DNA from: JAFDYH01 sp049840875
GTDB taxonomy: Bacteria; Bacteroidota; Bacteroidia; Chitinophagales; Chitinophagaceae
Direction of reading: 5' to 3'
DNA length: 64,000 bases
NCBI GenBank assembly: GCA_049840875.1
Contig: JASGJE010000006.1
Span: 489,920-553,919 of the forward strand
The translations under genes were made by a program, and so were the position numbers. Of the stretch, positions 6,797 to 15,261 are shown in pieces. The first letter of the stretch is position 1, and every line of letters begins with the position of its first letter. Below the pieces are notes generated by a model that saw nothing but the letters and a program-made list of their open reading frames with translations, did not search any database and was not told the origin of the DNA.

Positions 6797-8914
6797 TTAT
6801 TTCAACAACTGATAAGCGATCAGGCTCATAATATAGGCGAGGCTTGTCATATACGCCAATTGGATCAATGGCCATTTCCAGCTTTGTGTTTCGCGACGTA
6901 CGATTGCCAGTGTACTCATACATTGCATCGCAAACGCATAAAAGATCATCAATGAAATTCCGGAAGCGACTGTAAAAAGAGAAGTGCCGCCAGGTCTCAC
7001 AGCAGCTTTCATTTTATCCTGCAGCTTTGTATTATCATCTTTTACTTCACCAGCGCTGAAAAGTGTCGCCATGGTGCCAACAAAAACTTCCCGTGCATAG
7101 AATGAAGTAATTAATGCGATGCCAATCCTCCAATCATATCCTAATGGCTTAATTGCCGGCTCAATCGTTTTGCCCAAAATACCAGCGTAGGAATTTTCGA
7201 GTTTAGCAGTTTGCCATTGTGCATCGATAACCGTGGTATCTGCACCGGGTTGCTTCAATTGCTCCTGGCGCTGTTGTGCAACCTGCTCCATTCTCCTGGA
7301 AGGACCAAATGAACTCAACGCCCAAAGAATAAGACTGATCACCATAATTACTCTTCCCGCATCCGTGACAAAAATCTTTGCTTTATTAATCATCGTTTGC
7401 ACCACATTTTTCCATCTGGGTGGTCGATACGTAGGTAATTCAAGAATAAAAAAGCTTTTCTCATTTATCTTGATGAACAATCGGGCAACATAAGAAACGA
7501 CCAATGCCATAACGACTCCTAACAAATACAATCCCATCATCACCAATCCCTGTACACTCATAAAACCCAACAAATACGTTTTCGGAATCACAAGGCTGAT
7601 AATGATAGTATATACAGGCAATCGTGCAGAACAACTCATTAATGGGGTAATTAAAATAGTCAGCAGTCGCTCTTTCCTGTTTTCAATATTTCTTGCACTC
7701 ATTATTGCAGGCACAGCACATGCGAAACCACTGATCATCGGCATCACACTTTTTCCATTCAGGCCCACATTGCGCATAAGCCTGTCCGTTAAGAAGCTGA
7801 TGCGGGCCATATAACCAGTATCTTCCAGCAATGTAATGAGACCAAAAAGAATCATGATCTGCGGTACAAAAACAAGAATACCACCAAGACCGGCCAGGAT
7901 TCCATTGGTAAGCAAATCGCTCCACCAGGTGTTGGGTAATACTGATGAGAGTGAGGCATTCAGATTGGAAAAACCGGCATCAATCCAATCCATAGGAAAC
8001 TTCGCCAGCCAAAAAACGCATTGAAATAATAAAAACAGAACCGTAAGAAGAATGATGTAACCCCAGCGCCGGTGCAATAGAATATTGTCTAATTTTTCCG
8101 TTAATAAGGTTTTATGTAACGGGTCTGGTTCTGAAACCGATGAATGCATCACATGCTTAATGCGTGCATATCGCTGCATGATTTCTTCTGCCTGCGTCTT
8201 CGTCGGATTAAACCTATTAGCTACTTCAATGTTCTCAACCTGCTCCTGTATTTCAGTAGTTAAAGAAAATGATTCATGATTTATCAGGTAATGGATCGCT
8301 GCATAATCACTGAGCTGAGGGAATAATTTCTTTACACCGTCTATTGCGCCTTCGGCTAATAATTTATTATTAATAAAATCCCTGGCAGGTACATGATATA
8401 ACTGAGCTGCCAATTGTTCAATCGCTTTTTTCAGTTGAGGAATGCCTTTTTGTTTCCTGGGATTTACAGATACAACCGGTACCCCAAGTTCACGTTCCAG
8501 TTCGGGAATATCAATATTGATTCCTTTTTTCCGGGCCAGGTCCATCATTGTGAGAGCAATAACGACAGGCTTTTTTAAATCAATGATCTGGCTGCAAAAA
8601 AGCAGGTTGCGCTTCAGGTTACTTGCATCTGCAACTGCTACAATAATGTCGGCGTCGATTTCTGCATCCTGGTTTAGCAACACTTTATAGCTTACCCATT
8701 CATCCAGCCGTTTCGGGTACAAGCTATATGTTCCCGGCAAATCAATTACAGAAACAGTTCCCGTAGACAACTGCGTATTGCCGCTTTTTTTGTCAACTGT
8801 AACCCCGGGAAAATTGCCAACTTTTTGGTTCAACCCGGTAAGGCAATTGAACAGCGAGGTTTTACCACTGTTTGGGTTTCCGACAAGTGCGATATGTAGC
8901 TTTTTTTCCGACAC
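6797..8914 (-). CDS. feoB: Ferrous iron transporter FeoB
   Basis: Inner-membrane Fe2+ uptake protein with an N-terminal G domain and a helical permease. G1 is GNPNSGKTSLFN, G2/G3 are NFPGVTV and DLPGTYSL, and two Gate domains follow. The GTG start at 8914 (VSEKKLHIALVGNP) is chosen because a -7 box at 8931-8938 lies downstream of the longer start at 8947. This gives 705 residues. The G4 position reads TMMD rather than the standard NxxD, which may relax base specificity (inference). No feoA lies beside it and none is fused. It is convergent with manC and transcribed alone. Confidence 0.95.
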   Translation of the reverse strand: MSEKKLHIALVGNPNSGKTSLFNCLTGLNQKVGNFPGVTVDKKSGNTQLSTGTVSVIDLPGTYSLYPKRLDEWVSYKVLLNQDAEIDADIIVAVADASNLKRNLLFCSQIIDLKKPVVIALTMMDLARKKGINIDIPELERELGVPVVSVNPRKQKGIPQLKKAIEQLAAQLYHVPARDFINNKLLAEGAIDGVKKLFPQLSDYAAIHYLINHESFSLTTEIQEQVENIEVANRFNPTKTQAEEIMQRYARIKHVMHSSVSEPDPLHKTLLTEKLDNILLHRRWGYIILLTVLFLLFQCVFWLAKFPMDWIDAGFSNLNASLSSVLPNTWWSDLLTNGILAGLGGILVFVPQIMILFGLITLLEDTGYMARISFLTDRLMRNVGLNGKSVMPMISGFACAVPAIMSARNIENRKERLLTILITPLMSCSARLPVYTIIISLVIPKTYLLGFMSVQGLVMMGLYLLGVVMALVVSYVARLFIKINEKSFFILELPTYRPPRWKNVVQTMINKAKIFVTDAGRVIMVISLILWALSSFGPSRRMEQVAQQRQEQLKQPGADTTVIDAQWQTAKLENSYAGILGKTIEPAIKPLGYDWRIGIALITSFYAREVFVGTMATLFSAGEVKDDNTKLQDKMKAAVRPGGTSLFTVASGISLMIFYAFAMQCMSTLAIVRRETQSWKWPLIQLAYMTSLAYIMSLIAYQLLK

Positions 8915-8930
8915 GTATAACCAGAGCCTG

Positions 8931-8938
8931 CAAAAATA
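8931..8938 (-). promoter_or_regulatory. -7 box for feoB
   Basis: On the minus strand the sequence is TATTTTTG (TAnnTTTG), 16 nt upstream of the GTG at 8914. It overlaps the region that a start at 8947 would have to read, which supports the shorter protein. Confidence 0.55.
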
Positions 8939-9029
8939 ACTATCCATTCTTTAATGGGGTTACGAATTACGATTTTTAAAAACAACAGAAGGAATAAAGG
9001 TTTAGATATTTATTAAACCTTTCGTTCAA

Positions 9030-9037
9030 TACCTTTG
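9030..9037 (+). promoter_or_regulatory. -7 box for the M28 peptidase
   Basis: TACCTTTG matches TAnnTTTG, 21 nt before the ATG at 9059. No clear -33 element is seen. Confidence 0.5.
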
Positions 9038-9058
9038 CTGAACTATTAACCACACTAT

Positions 9059-10705
9059 ATGCGGTCCCGCCTGGTATACACGATTATCCTTTTGTTACCT
9101 GTTTTTTTTATTTATGCGCAAAAATTGAAAAAAACAGACAAGGCCGTCATTGCAAATCTTCAAAAACACGTTAGCTATCTCGCAGACGATAAACTGGAAG
9201 GAAGAAGAGCGGGAACCGAAGGAGAAACACTGGCAATGGCCTATATCAGCAATGAATTTAGCCAGATTGGTATATCGCCAAAAGGAACTGATAGTTTTTA
9301 TCAATCGTTTCCAATTAATGACGGCAGACAGATAAATCCGGATACCTATTTTTCTATCAATAAAAAAGAGCTGGTAAAAGAAACAGATTATTTCCCATTC
9401 CCTTTTAGCGCCAATGCAACAGTAAACGCCGAACCTGCGCTTTCTCTCCAGGAAGCAGATATGCCATGGTTCTTAAACCTGAAAGAAACACTCGAGGAAA
9501 ATAATAACAACCCACATTTTGATGTGTTTGATTTTATTAAAACAAAAACAAACGCAGCAAAGAAGAAAGGAGCCACTGCATTTATAGTTTATAATACTTC
9601 AACTATTGATGATCCTCGTTTTGACGTAAAAGACCGGTCTGAGCCGTTGCAGATACCCGTTGTATTTGTTACAAAAAAATCGGCTACCGAATTTTTTAAA
9701 GATCCTGCTGCAACATTGTCGATTAAACTCAAGACTGATATCGGGGAGAAAAAAAGAACAGGTCACAATGTGGTAGGATACATTGACAATAATGCATCAA
9801 ACACAGTTATTCTCGGCGCTCATTTCGATCATCTTGGTTATGGTGAAGACGGGGGGTCGCTATTACGAACAGGTGAACATCTTATTCATAATGGAGCTGA
9901 TGATAATGCAAGCGGTGTTGCGGCATTGATTGAATTAGCAAGAATGCTGAAGAGCGCAAAGACTAAAAACAGTAATTATTTATTTATCGCATTTTCAGGA
10001 GAAGAACTTGGTTTGTTCGGGTCAAAATACTTCGCTGATAATCCGACAATCGATTTGCGTTCGGTAAACTACATGATCAATATGGATATGGTAGGGCGGT
10101 TCAATGATAGCACACATGCCCTGACAGTTGGCGGTTATGGAACTTCAGCAACATGGTCTTCTGCAATTGCAGAAGCAAATCCTAAAGCTGCATTTTCGAT
10201 ACGTATCGATTCAAGTGGTATCGGTCCAAGTGATCATACTTCGTTTTATATGAAAAACATTCCGGTACTTTTTTTCTTTACCGGTATACATAGTGATTAT
10301 CATAAACCGACAGATGATGCGGATAAAATTAATTACACAGGTGAATATAAAGTAGTACGGTATATTAACGATATTATTACTAACCTGGACAAGCAGAATC
10401 AGAAGCTTGCATTTTTAAAAACGAGAGATAGCCAGATGAATGCACCACGCTTTAGTGTTACACTCGGCATAATGCCGGATTATACATTCACTGGCAGCGG
10501 TGTACGATGCGATGGAATATCTGAAGGTAAAGCCGCTCAGAAGGCAGGGTTACAAACAGGAGATATTATTGTACAATTGGGTGATAATACTGTTACATCG
10601 CTTGATAATTACATGCAGGCATTGGGAAAATTCAAGAAGGGCGATAAAACGAAAGTGAAATATAAAAGAGGTAATGAGGTAAAGGAATCAGAAGTGCAAT
10701 TTTAG
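9059..10705 (+). CDS. Secreted M28 family zinc aminopeptidase with PDZ domain
   Basis: Exported di-zinc exopeptidase. A signal peptide ends near FFIYAQ. A PA-like insert fills roughly residues 100-240, followed by the M28 catalytic domain with metal ligands in GAHFDHLGYG, NGADDNASG, SGEELGLFGS, NMDMVGR and the histidine near HSDYHKPTDD. A C-terminal PDZ domain (about 460-548, GSGVRCDGISEGKAAQKAGL) probably helps bind substrate or partners. M28 enzymes remove N-terminal residues from peptides outside the cytoplasm. The ATG follows a -7 box closely. It is a single-gene unit. Confidence 0.93.
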   Translation: MRSRLVYTIILLLPVFFIYAQKLKKTDKAVIANLQKHVSYLADDKLEGRRAGTEGETLAMAYISNEFSQIGISPKGTDSFYQSFPINDGRQINPDTYFSINKKELVKETDYFPFPFSANATVNAEPALSLQEADMPWFLNLKETLEENNNNPHFDVFDFIKTKTNAAKKKGATAFIVYNTSTIDDPRFDVKDRSEPLQIPVVFVTKKSATEFFKDPAATLSIKLKTDIGEKKRTGHNVVGYIDNNASNTVILGAHFDHLGYGEDGGSLLRTGEHLIHNGADDNASGVAALIELARMLKSAKTKNSNYLFIAFSGEELGLFGSKYFADNPTIDLRSVNYMINMDMVGRFNDSTHALTVGGYGTSATWSSAIAEANPKAAFSIRIDSSGIGPSDHTSFYMKNIPVLFFFTGIHSDYHKPTDDADKINYTGEYKVVRYINDIITNLDKQNQKLAFLKTRDSQMNAPRFSVTLGIMPDYTFTGSGVRCDGISEGKAAQKAGLQTGDIIVQLGDNTVTSLDNYMQALGKFKKGDKTKVKYKRGNEVKESEVQF

Positions 10706-10712
10706 ATAATTA

Positions 10713-10788
10713 AATAATTAGGCAATTTGAAAATTTGAGAATGCGCTTATTAAAATTATATCGCTAACTGATTACTTGTCTAATTATT
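10713..10788. repeat. AT-rich imperfect inverted repeat
   Basis: AATAATTAG (10713-10721) is mirrored by CTAATTATT (10780-10788), with degenerate AATTTGA repeats between. It resembles low-complexity spacer DNA and may act as a weak bidirectional terminator. Confidence 0.35.
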
Positions 10789-10854
10789 CATTTTTAATTT
10801 ATCCATTGTGTGCACTATCGATACCAACTCTTGTAAATACTAAATTCCGCTCTT

Positions 10855-11289
10855 ATGAAATTGGTTTTAGACAAGGAAGAGTTAACCAGTTGCTTTTTTG
10901 AAGACTGCCGCCTGCTCGGTATTATGGCGCCGGTAAAAGATTATATGTTTTGCTGGAATGTCAACAACATACTTGGCGTTGATTTTCGCATCAACAATGA
11001 GATAGAAATTCAACTGAAACGAAAGCGAAGGGATTATTTTTTCTCTGTTTTTGAATTTCCGGAACCGACGACTTCACTGGCACATTATTTATACAACAAT
11101 AAGTTTGACGGAGAATATCTTTTGCCGGAATTTAAGCACCTGGATTTTTTATGGTTGTTGAAAGGTGATTTAGTTTCCGACAAAGCGTTGCATGATTTGG
11201 TGAATTCCGTTCGTGAGATAAATGCGGTTCAATTAGTCGTGGAACTGACAAATGAAAAAATAAAGAACAAAGAAAATCTTGTTTTTTAA
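10855..11289 (+). CDS. IPExxxVDY family protein
   Basis: A 144-residue cytoplasmic protein of a small family largely restricted to Bacteroidota. It is named after a motif that appears here in divergent form as LLPEFKHLDFLW (about residues 93-104). The earlier FCWNVNN and FSVFEF segments also fit. No enzymatic motif or membrane segment is visible, and the function is unknown. It lies 68 bp upstream of the pterin dehydratase gene on the same strand. Family members are often beside pyruvate kinase, but none is here. Confidence 0.75.
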   Translation: MKLVLDKEELTSCFFEDCRLLGIMAPVKDYMFCWNVNNILGVDFRINNEIEIQLKRKRRDYFFSVFEFPEPTTSLAHYLYNNKFDGEYLLPEFKHLDFLWLLKGDLVSDKALHDLVNSVREINAVQLVVELTNEKIKNKENLVF

Positions 11290-11357
11290 TGTGCAGATTT
11301 GAAATAGCGGAATGCCCAAATGAAAATTCAATTCTCTTATTTAGTAAATAATATTTT

Positions 11358-11597
11358 ATGACGCAAGATTGGAAAGAAGAGAATAATAAACTGTATAAAA
11401 AATTTCAGTTTAAAGATTTCAGTGAAGCTTTTGCATTTATGACAAGAATAGCACTGGCGGCTGAAAAAATGGATCATCACCCGGAATGGAAGAATGTCTA
11501 CAATACTGTTGAAATATGGCTATCAACACATGATGCCGGGGATGTGGTGACGGAGAAGGATAGAAAACTGGCTAAAAAAATAGACGGTATCTTATAG
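11358..11597 (+). CDS. Pterin-4a-carbinolamine dehydratase
   Basis: A 79-residue enzyme that dehydrates 4a-hydroxytetrahydrobiopterin, recycling the cofactor of aromatic amino acid hydroxylases. The family signature is intact: MDHHPEWKNVYN (first catalytic histidines) followed by LSTHDAGDVVTEKD. Length is slightly below the usual 90-110 residues because the N-terminal extension is short. The ATG at 11358 has no alternative. Convergent with the following gene, 2 bp apart. No aromatic hydroxylase gene is in the window. Confidence 0.92.
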   Translation: MTQDWKEENNKLYKKFQFKDFSEAFAFMTRIALAAEKMDHHPEWKNVYNTVEIWLSTHDAGDVVTEKDRKLAKKIDGIL

Positions 11598-11599
11598 CG

Positions 11600-12913
11600 T
11601 TATTGCTTCTTCCTCCTGAATAGTACCTCTACATTCTTCTGCAAGTCTGCACTAAACCTGACCTGGTAGCTGTCTTCACCATCACGCACAATTATCAACC
11701 CCGTATTGGGTGGATATTTACCAAGATTTTCAGCGTACAATACCAATTTAAATGAATCCTGCATTGCCGGAGTGATATAGATTGTCTTCCGTATCGCTGT
11801 TGCTTTTAATCCTTGTTGTGGCATCACTACTTCACCGTTCACCAATACGCTAACCGTGTCGCCATCGATTTCTCCGTTATCATATAGCGCTAAGGTTATG
11901 CTGTCTGATTTGAAATTGATTGTTTGTATTGATTCGGTTTTTCTTTTCTCAATATTTACTGCAGCAACCGGCGCTGGTTTGGGCAACTCGGTTTTCTCTT
12001 TTGGTTTGGCAGATGTTATATCTGATGTAACAGGAATATCCTTTTTAACTACGGCATCTTCTTTTTTCTTTTCGGGTTCTGTAGTTGTTTTGGCAACTTC
12101 TTTCGGAGCATTCACTATAGGTTCTTGCTTCGGTTGTTCTTTTGGCTTAGGTTTATTATTGTCGGTGTTTACTTTAGCTACGTCGTTTTTTGGAGTAGTT
12201 GGTGTTGCTTCATTTTTAACTACGACATCTTCCTTTTTCTTTTCAGGTTCTGTTGTTGTTTTGGTTATATCTTGTTTTGGAGCAGTTGTAGTGTCCGGTT
12301 GCGTAAAAGGCTTTTCATCTTTCTTTTTAGGTTCTGCTTTCGCAATGTCGGCCTGTTTATTTTCCGGCTGTGCAATTGTTGTTTCAGGTTTCTTCGCTGT
12401 TGATTGCAAAGACGCAATAGCATCATTAAGATTCAGCTCCTGCAAATGCGGAAAGAGCTTTGATTTGGTAAGATCCTTTTCTGTTGATGTTTTTACAGAG
12501 CCGCTGATAGAGTAATATTTTTTCGTTTTGTTTGTTTTCCAGTCTCCATCAAGATGCCAGATAGAATCATTCGTATTCAAATGAAAAGTATAAATCTGTT
12601 TTACGCCTTTATCCACTTTATCCATGAAATTGCAGGATATGAGTTCATCATCCTTTACTTCACATTCATTCCCATTGATAGTTCCCTTGACGCGTTTAAC
12701 TATATAAAATAAAGTATCGTGAACCATGAAAGTAGTGTGAGAATACCCATAAACCTTTCCACGATATTCAGTTAACGCCATTTCAAATGATGCGTCTTTG
12801 CGAATTGTGCTGCTGTCGTTGGACAGCGTACCAACCCATAAACCCGTTAGGGATTGAGAAAATCCAATGTAGGATATCAACAGAATGGTTAAGAGAAAAA
12901 CAAGCTTTTTCAT
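11600..12913 (-). CDS. Secreted protein with Lys/Glu/Pro-rich repeat linker, unknown function
   Basis: A 437-residue exported protein. The signal peptide is about residues 1-19 (ends IGFSQ). An N-terminal beta-rich domain follows (about 20-160, beginning LTGLWVGTLSND), then a low-complexity linker (about 165-320) in which TEPEKKKED occurs twice, then a C-terminal beta domain (about 330-437). The C-terminal domain has IDGDTVSVLVNGE and ends in basic residues. It looks like a cell-envelope or extracellular protein with two folded domains on a flexible charged spacer. I do not recognise a catalytic motif. It is convergent with the pterin dehydratase. Confidence 0.7.
   Translation of the reverse strand: MKKLVFLLTILLISYIGFSQSLTGLWVGTLSNDSSTIRKDASFEMALTEYRGKVYGYSHTTFMVHDTLFYIVKRVKGTINGNECEVKDDELISCNFMDKVDKGVKQIYTFHLNTNDSIWHLDGDWKTNKTKKYYSISGSVKTSTEKDLTKSKLFPHLQELNLNDAIASLQSTAKKPETTIAQPENKQADIAKAEPKKKDEKPFTQPDTTTAPKQDITKTTTEPEKKKEDVVVKNEATPTTPKNDVAKVNTDNNKPKPKEQPKQEPIVNAPKEVAKTTTEPEKKKEDAVVKKDIPVTSDITSAKPKEKTELPKPAPVAAVNIEKRKTESIQTINFKSDSITLALYDNGEIDGDTVSVLVNGEVVMPQQGLKATAIRKTIYITPAMQDSFKLVLYAENLGKYPPNTGLIIVRDGEDSYQVRFSADLQKNVEVLFRRKKQ
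12042..12264. repeat. 52-bp internal direct repeat in the linker region
   Basis: 12042-12093 and 12213-12264 match at 48 of 52 positions. They encode the duplicated TEPEKKKED segment of the secreted protein. This looks like expansion of a coding linker, not a mobile repeat. Confidence 0.7.
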
Positions 12914-12995
12914 GATATTGAAATTACAGATCGGTATAATGACCCTTCAGCAGCTATAATAACGAATTAAAACCGGTTCGATTGTGCAAAGGACG

Positions 12996-13132
12996 GCTTT
13001 AAGCCTTAGGCTATTGGCTGTAAGCTAAAAATAATATAAACGGAGTATTACGGGTCCCCAAACTGTACATTCTGATCAAAAAGTCTGCAGACCTGTTCTA
13101 TAGGCCTAACCCTATGGCTTATTGCTTAAAGC
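12996..13132. repeat. Imperfect inverted repeat with GCTTTAAGC ends
   Basis: GCTTTAAGC (12996-13004) is mirrored by GCTTAAAGC (13124-13132) in the gap beside the rho stop. The words GGCTGTAAGC and GCTTTA recur near 56650-56680, so this is probably a dispersed noncoding repeat. Confidence 0.4.
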
Positions 13133-13138
13133 TGATTC

Positions 13139-14788
13139 TTACCCATTCATACTGGCCAGGAACTCCTCGTTGCTTTTCGTGCCACGCATTCTTTTCAGTA
13201 GTTCATTCATCGCTTCTTCGGTATTCATATCTGTGAGGTAAACACGAAGAAGATTCATGCGTTGCAACACATCTCGTTCAAGTAAGAGATCGTCGCGGCG
13301 GGTAGACGAAGCTGTAAGATCGATAGCAGGAAAAATGCGTTTATTAGAAAGCCTTCTTTCAAGTTGCAATTCCATGTTACCGGTTCCTTTGAATTCCTCA
13401 AAGATTACTTCATCCATTTTGCTACCGGTATCTACAAGAGCTGTTGCTATAATCGTTAAAGAACCACCATGTTCAATTTTACGGGCCGCACCAAAAAACT
13501 GTTTTGGTTTTTGCATCGCATTTGCTTCCACACCACCCGATAAAACTTTACCTGAAGCAGGAGCAACAGTATTATGTGCACGGGCAAGACGTGTAATAGA
13601 ATCCAGAAGGATTACAACGTCGTGACCACACTCTACAAGACGTTTTGCTTTTTGTAAAGCGATGGTTGAAACCTTTACGTGCTTTTCGGCTGGTTCATCA
13701 AACGTCGAGGCGATTACTTCTGCCTTTACGCTACGTTCCATATCGGTAACTTCCTCTGGACGTTCATCCACCAGCACTACCATCAGGTAGCATTCAGGAT
13801 GATTTGCTGCAATAGCATTTGCCACTGCTTTCAGCAACATGGTTTTACCCGTTTTTGGCTGTGCTACGATCAATCCGCGCTGACCTTTACCGATTGGTGT
13901 AAACAGATCCATTATCCGGGTTGAATAATCTTTCGGTTCTGTAAACAGGTTTAATTTTTCAAATGGAAATAAAGGCGTGAGATAATCAAATGGTACACGG
14001 TCACGAACCTCTTCAGGGCTCTTGCCATTGATTGAATCAACCTTTAATAACGCAAAATATTTTTCACCTTCTTTGGGCGGTCGCACTGATCCATGTACTG
14101 TATCACCTGTTTTTAACCCAAACAATTTTATTTGTGAAGGAGAAACATAGATATCATCGGGAGAAGAGAGATAATTATAGTCAGAGGAGCGAAGGAAACC
14201 GTAACCATCCGGCATCATTTCCAATACTCCTTCGGCGAGAATTACTCCATCAAATTCTATATTGAAAGCCTGTTCTCTCCTGGTTGGATAAATCTTATTA
14301 GCATGTACAGGAGGTGCATCACGAACAACTTCTGTTTCTGCTCCGTTAGAATTAATTTCCGGACTTTCTTCATCATCTTCGCCATCTTGTTGCTCAGGCA
14401 TTTCTTCCGGAGCGGGAATCACTTCCTGTTGAATTTCTTTTACCGGCTCTTCTTCATGTTTTTTCCGGCTTCTTTTTAAGATAGGTTTGTCGTCTTTCTT
14501 AGGGGCCATAATAGGTCTTTTTGAGTTTTTCTTATCATCATCATTTTCTTCTACTTCGGCTTCTTCGGTAGTAATGCCTGTAGATGCTTTGATAATTCGT
14601 TTACGTTTGGGCTTGTCTTCACCGGGCGATGAAGGTTTCTTTTCGCTTGCTGTTACAGCCTGTTTATCCAGGATCTTGTAAACAAGATCTTGTTTATCCA
14701 ATTTTTTTGCGTTGGGGATTTTTAACTGTTCAGCAATGTCTAATAGTTCGGGAACGAGCATGTCGTTCAGTTGGAGAATATCGTACAT
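13139..14788 (-). CDS. rho: Transcription termination factor Rho
   Basis: Hexameric RNA-dependent ATPase that ends transcription at Rho-dependent sites. The order is: a Rho N domain (residues 1-47, LNDMLVPELLDIAEQL), a long charged low-complexity insertion (about 50-165), a cold-shock-type RNA-binding domain (MPDGYGFLRSSDYNYL), and the ATPase core. The core has Walker A AQPKTGKTMLLK, Walker B VVILLDSITRLARA and a Q-loop region near VLSGGVEANA. At 549 residues it is longer than E. coli Rho (419) because of the insertion, a common feature in Bacteroidota. Transcribed alone. Confidence 0.97.
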   Translation of the reverse strand: MYDILQLNDMLVPELLDIAEQLKIPNAKKLDKQDLVYKILDKQAVTASEKKPSSPGEDKPKRKRIIKASTGITTEEAEVEENDDDKKNSKRPIMAPKKDDKPILKRSRKKHEEEPVKEIQQEVIPAPEEMPEQQDGEDDEESPEINSNGAETEVVRDAPPVHANKIYPTRREQAFNIEFDGVILAEGVLEMMPDGYGFLRSSDYNYLSSPDDIYVSPSQIKLFGLKTGDTVHGSVRPPKEGEKYFALLKVDSINGKSPEEVRDRVPFDYLTPLFPFEKLNLFTEPKDYSTRIMDLFTPIGKGQRGLIVAQPKTGKTMLLKAVANAIAANHPECYLMVVLVDERPEEVTDMERSVKAEVIASTFDEPAEKHVKVSTIALQKAKRLVECGHDVVILLDSITRLARAHNTVAPASGKVLSGGVEANAMQKPKQFFGAARKIEHGGSLTIIATALVDTGSKMDEVIFEEFKGTGNMELQLERRLSNKRIFPAIDLTASSTRRDDLLLERDVLQRMNLLRVYLTDMNTEEAMNELLKRMRGTKSNEEFLASMNG

Positions 14789-15261
14789 ACAAAATCTTGA
14801 AAGTTTAACACTGAAACCGCGTCAGCACAATCTTAACCAATAAAATCTTTGAGTTTATGTGAATGGATTTGACTAAAACTGATGAGCTTTGAGAGATAAG
14901 GAATAGAACTTATCAGCCTGTTTCCGTTGCAATAATACGGCGTTTTTTGTAAAATCAAAAACTTTTTGTTGAAATACCTCGTTATAACATCCATGCACTC
15001 AATAGGTTTTTAGCATTTTTTCTGATTTTATAGTTGATTTTCTTCCTGCCGGGAGATATGCATAATCATGAATAACGGCGAATAAATTTTCCTGCAACTC
15101 TATTGTATTAGATGAAAATCGCGGAAAAAACCAGCGCAATTATTTCCGTTCATTTATCCACGGTATACAATCTTCATTGCGCTTCCCTAACTTTATCCGC
15201 ATCAAACAAAGCCGGCAGAACCTTCTTTTCAAGTGGGTCTGCTGCTCTAAAAACTACGCCC
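14789..15261. other. Long spacer between divergent rho and the PuuA-like gene
   Basis: About 470 bp if the ligase starts at 15262. It holds AT-rich DNA that may contain the rho promoter and leader. A weak -7-like TAACTTTA occurs at about 15189-15196. The frame from ATG 15112 runs into the ligase. I see no strong hairpin or riboswitch. Confidence 0.4.

Noticed and set aside
8912..8947. Longer FeoB start at ATG 8947
   Set aside because: The -7 box at 8931-8938 lies inside this stretch, and the GTG start gives the standard G-domain N-terminus.
12042..12264. Two similar 52-bp repeats as a possible CRISPR array
   Set aside because: There are only two copies, they lie in a coding linker in frame, and there are no cas genes.
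11856..12515. Long antisense frame of 219 codons within the secreted repeat protein gene
   Set aside because: It is a by-product of the Lys/Glu-rich coding repeats on the other strand and shows only Ser/Phe/Gly-biased composition.
15112..15261. 50-residue N-terminal extension of the PuuA-like ligase
   Set aside because: It has no family counterpart. The ATG at 15262 gives the normal length.
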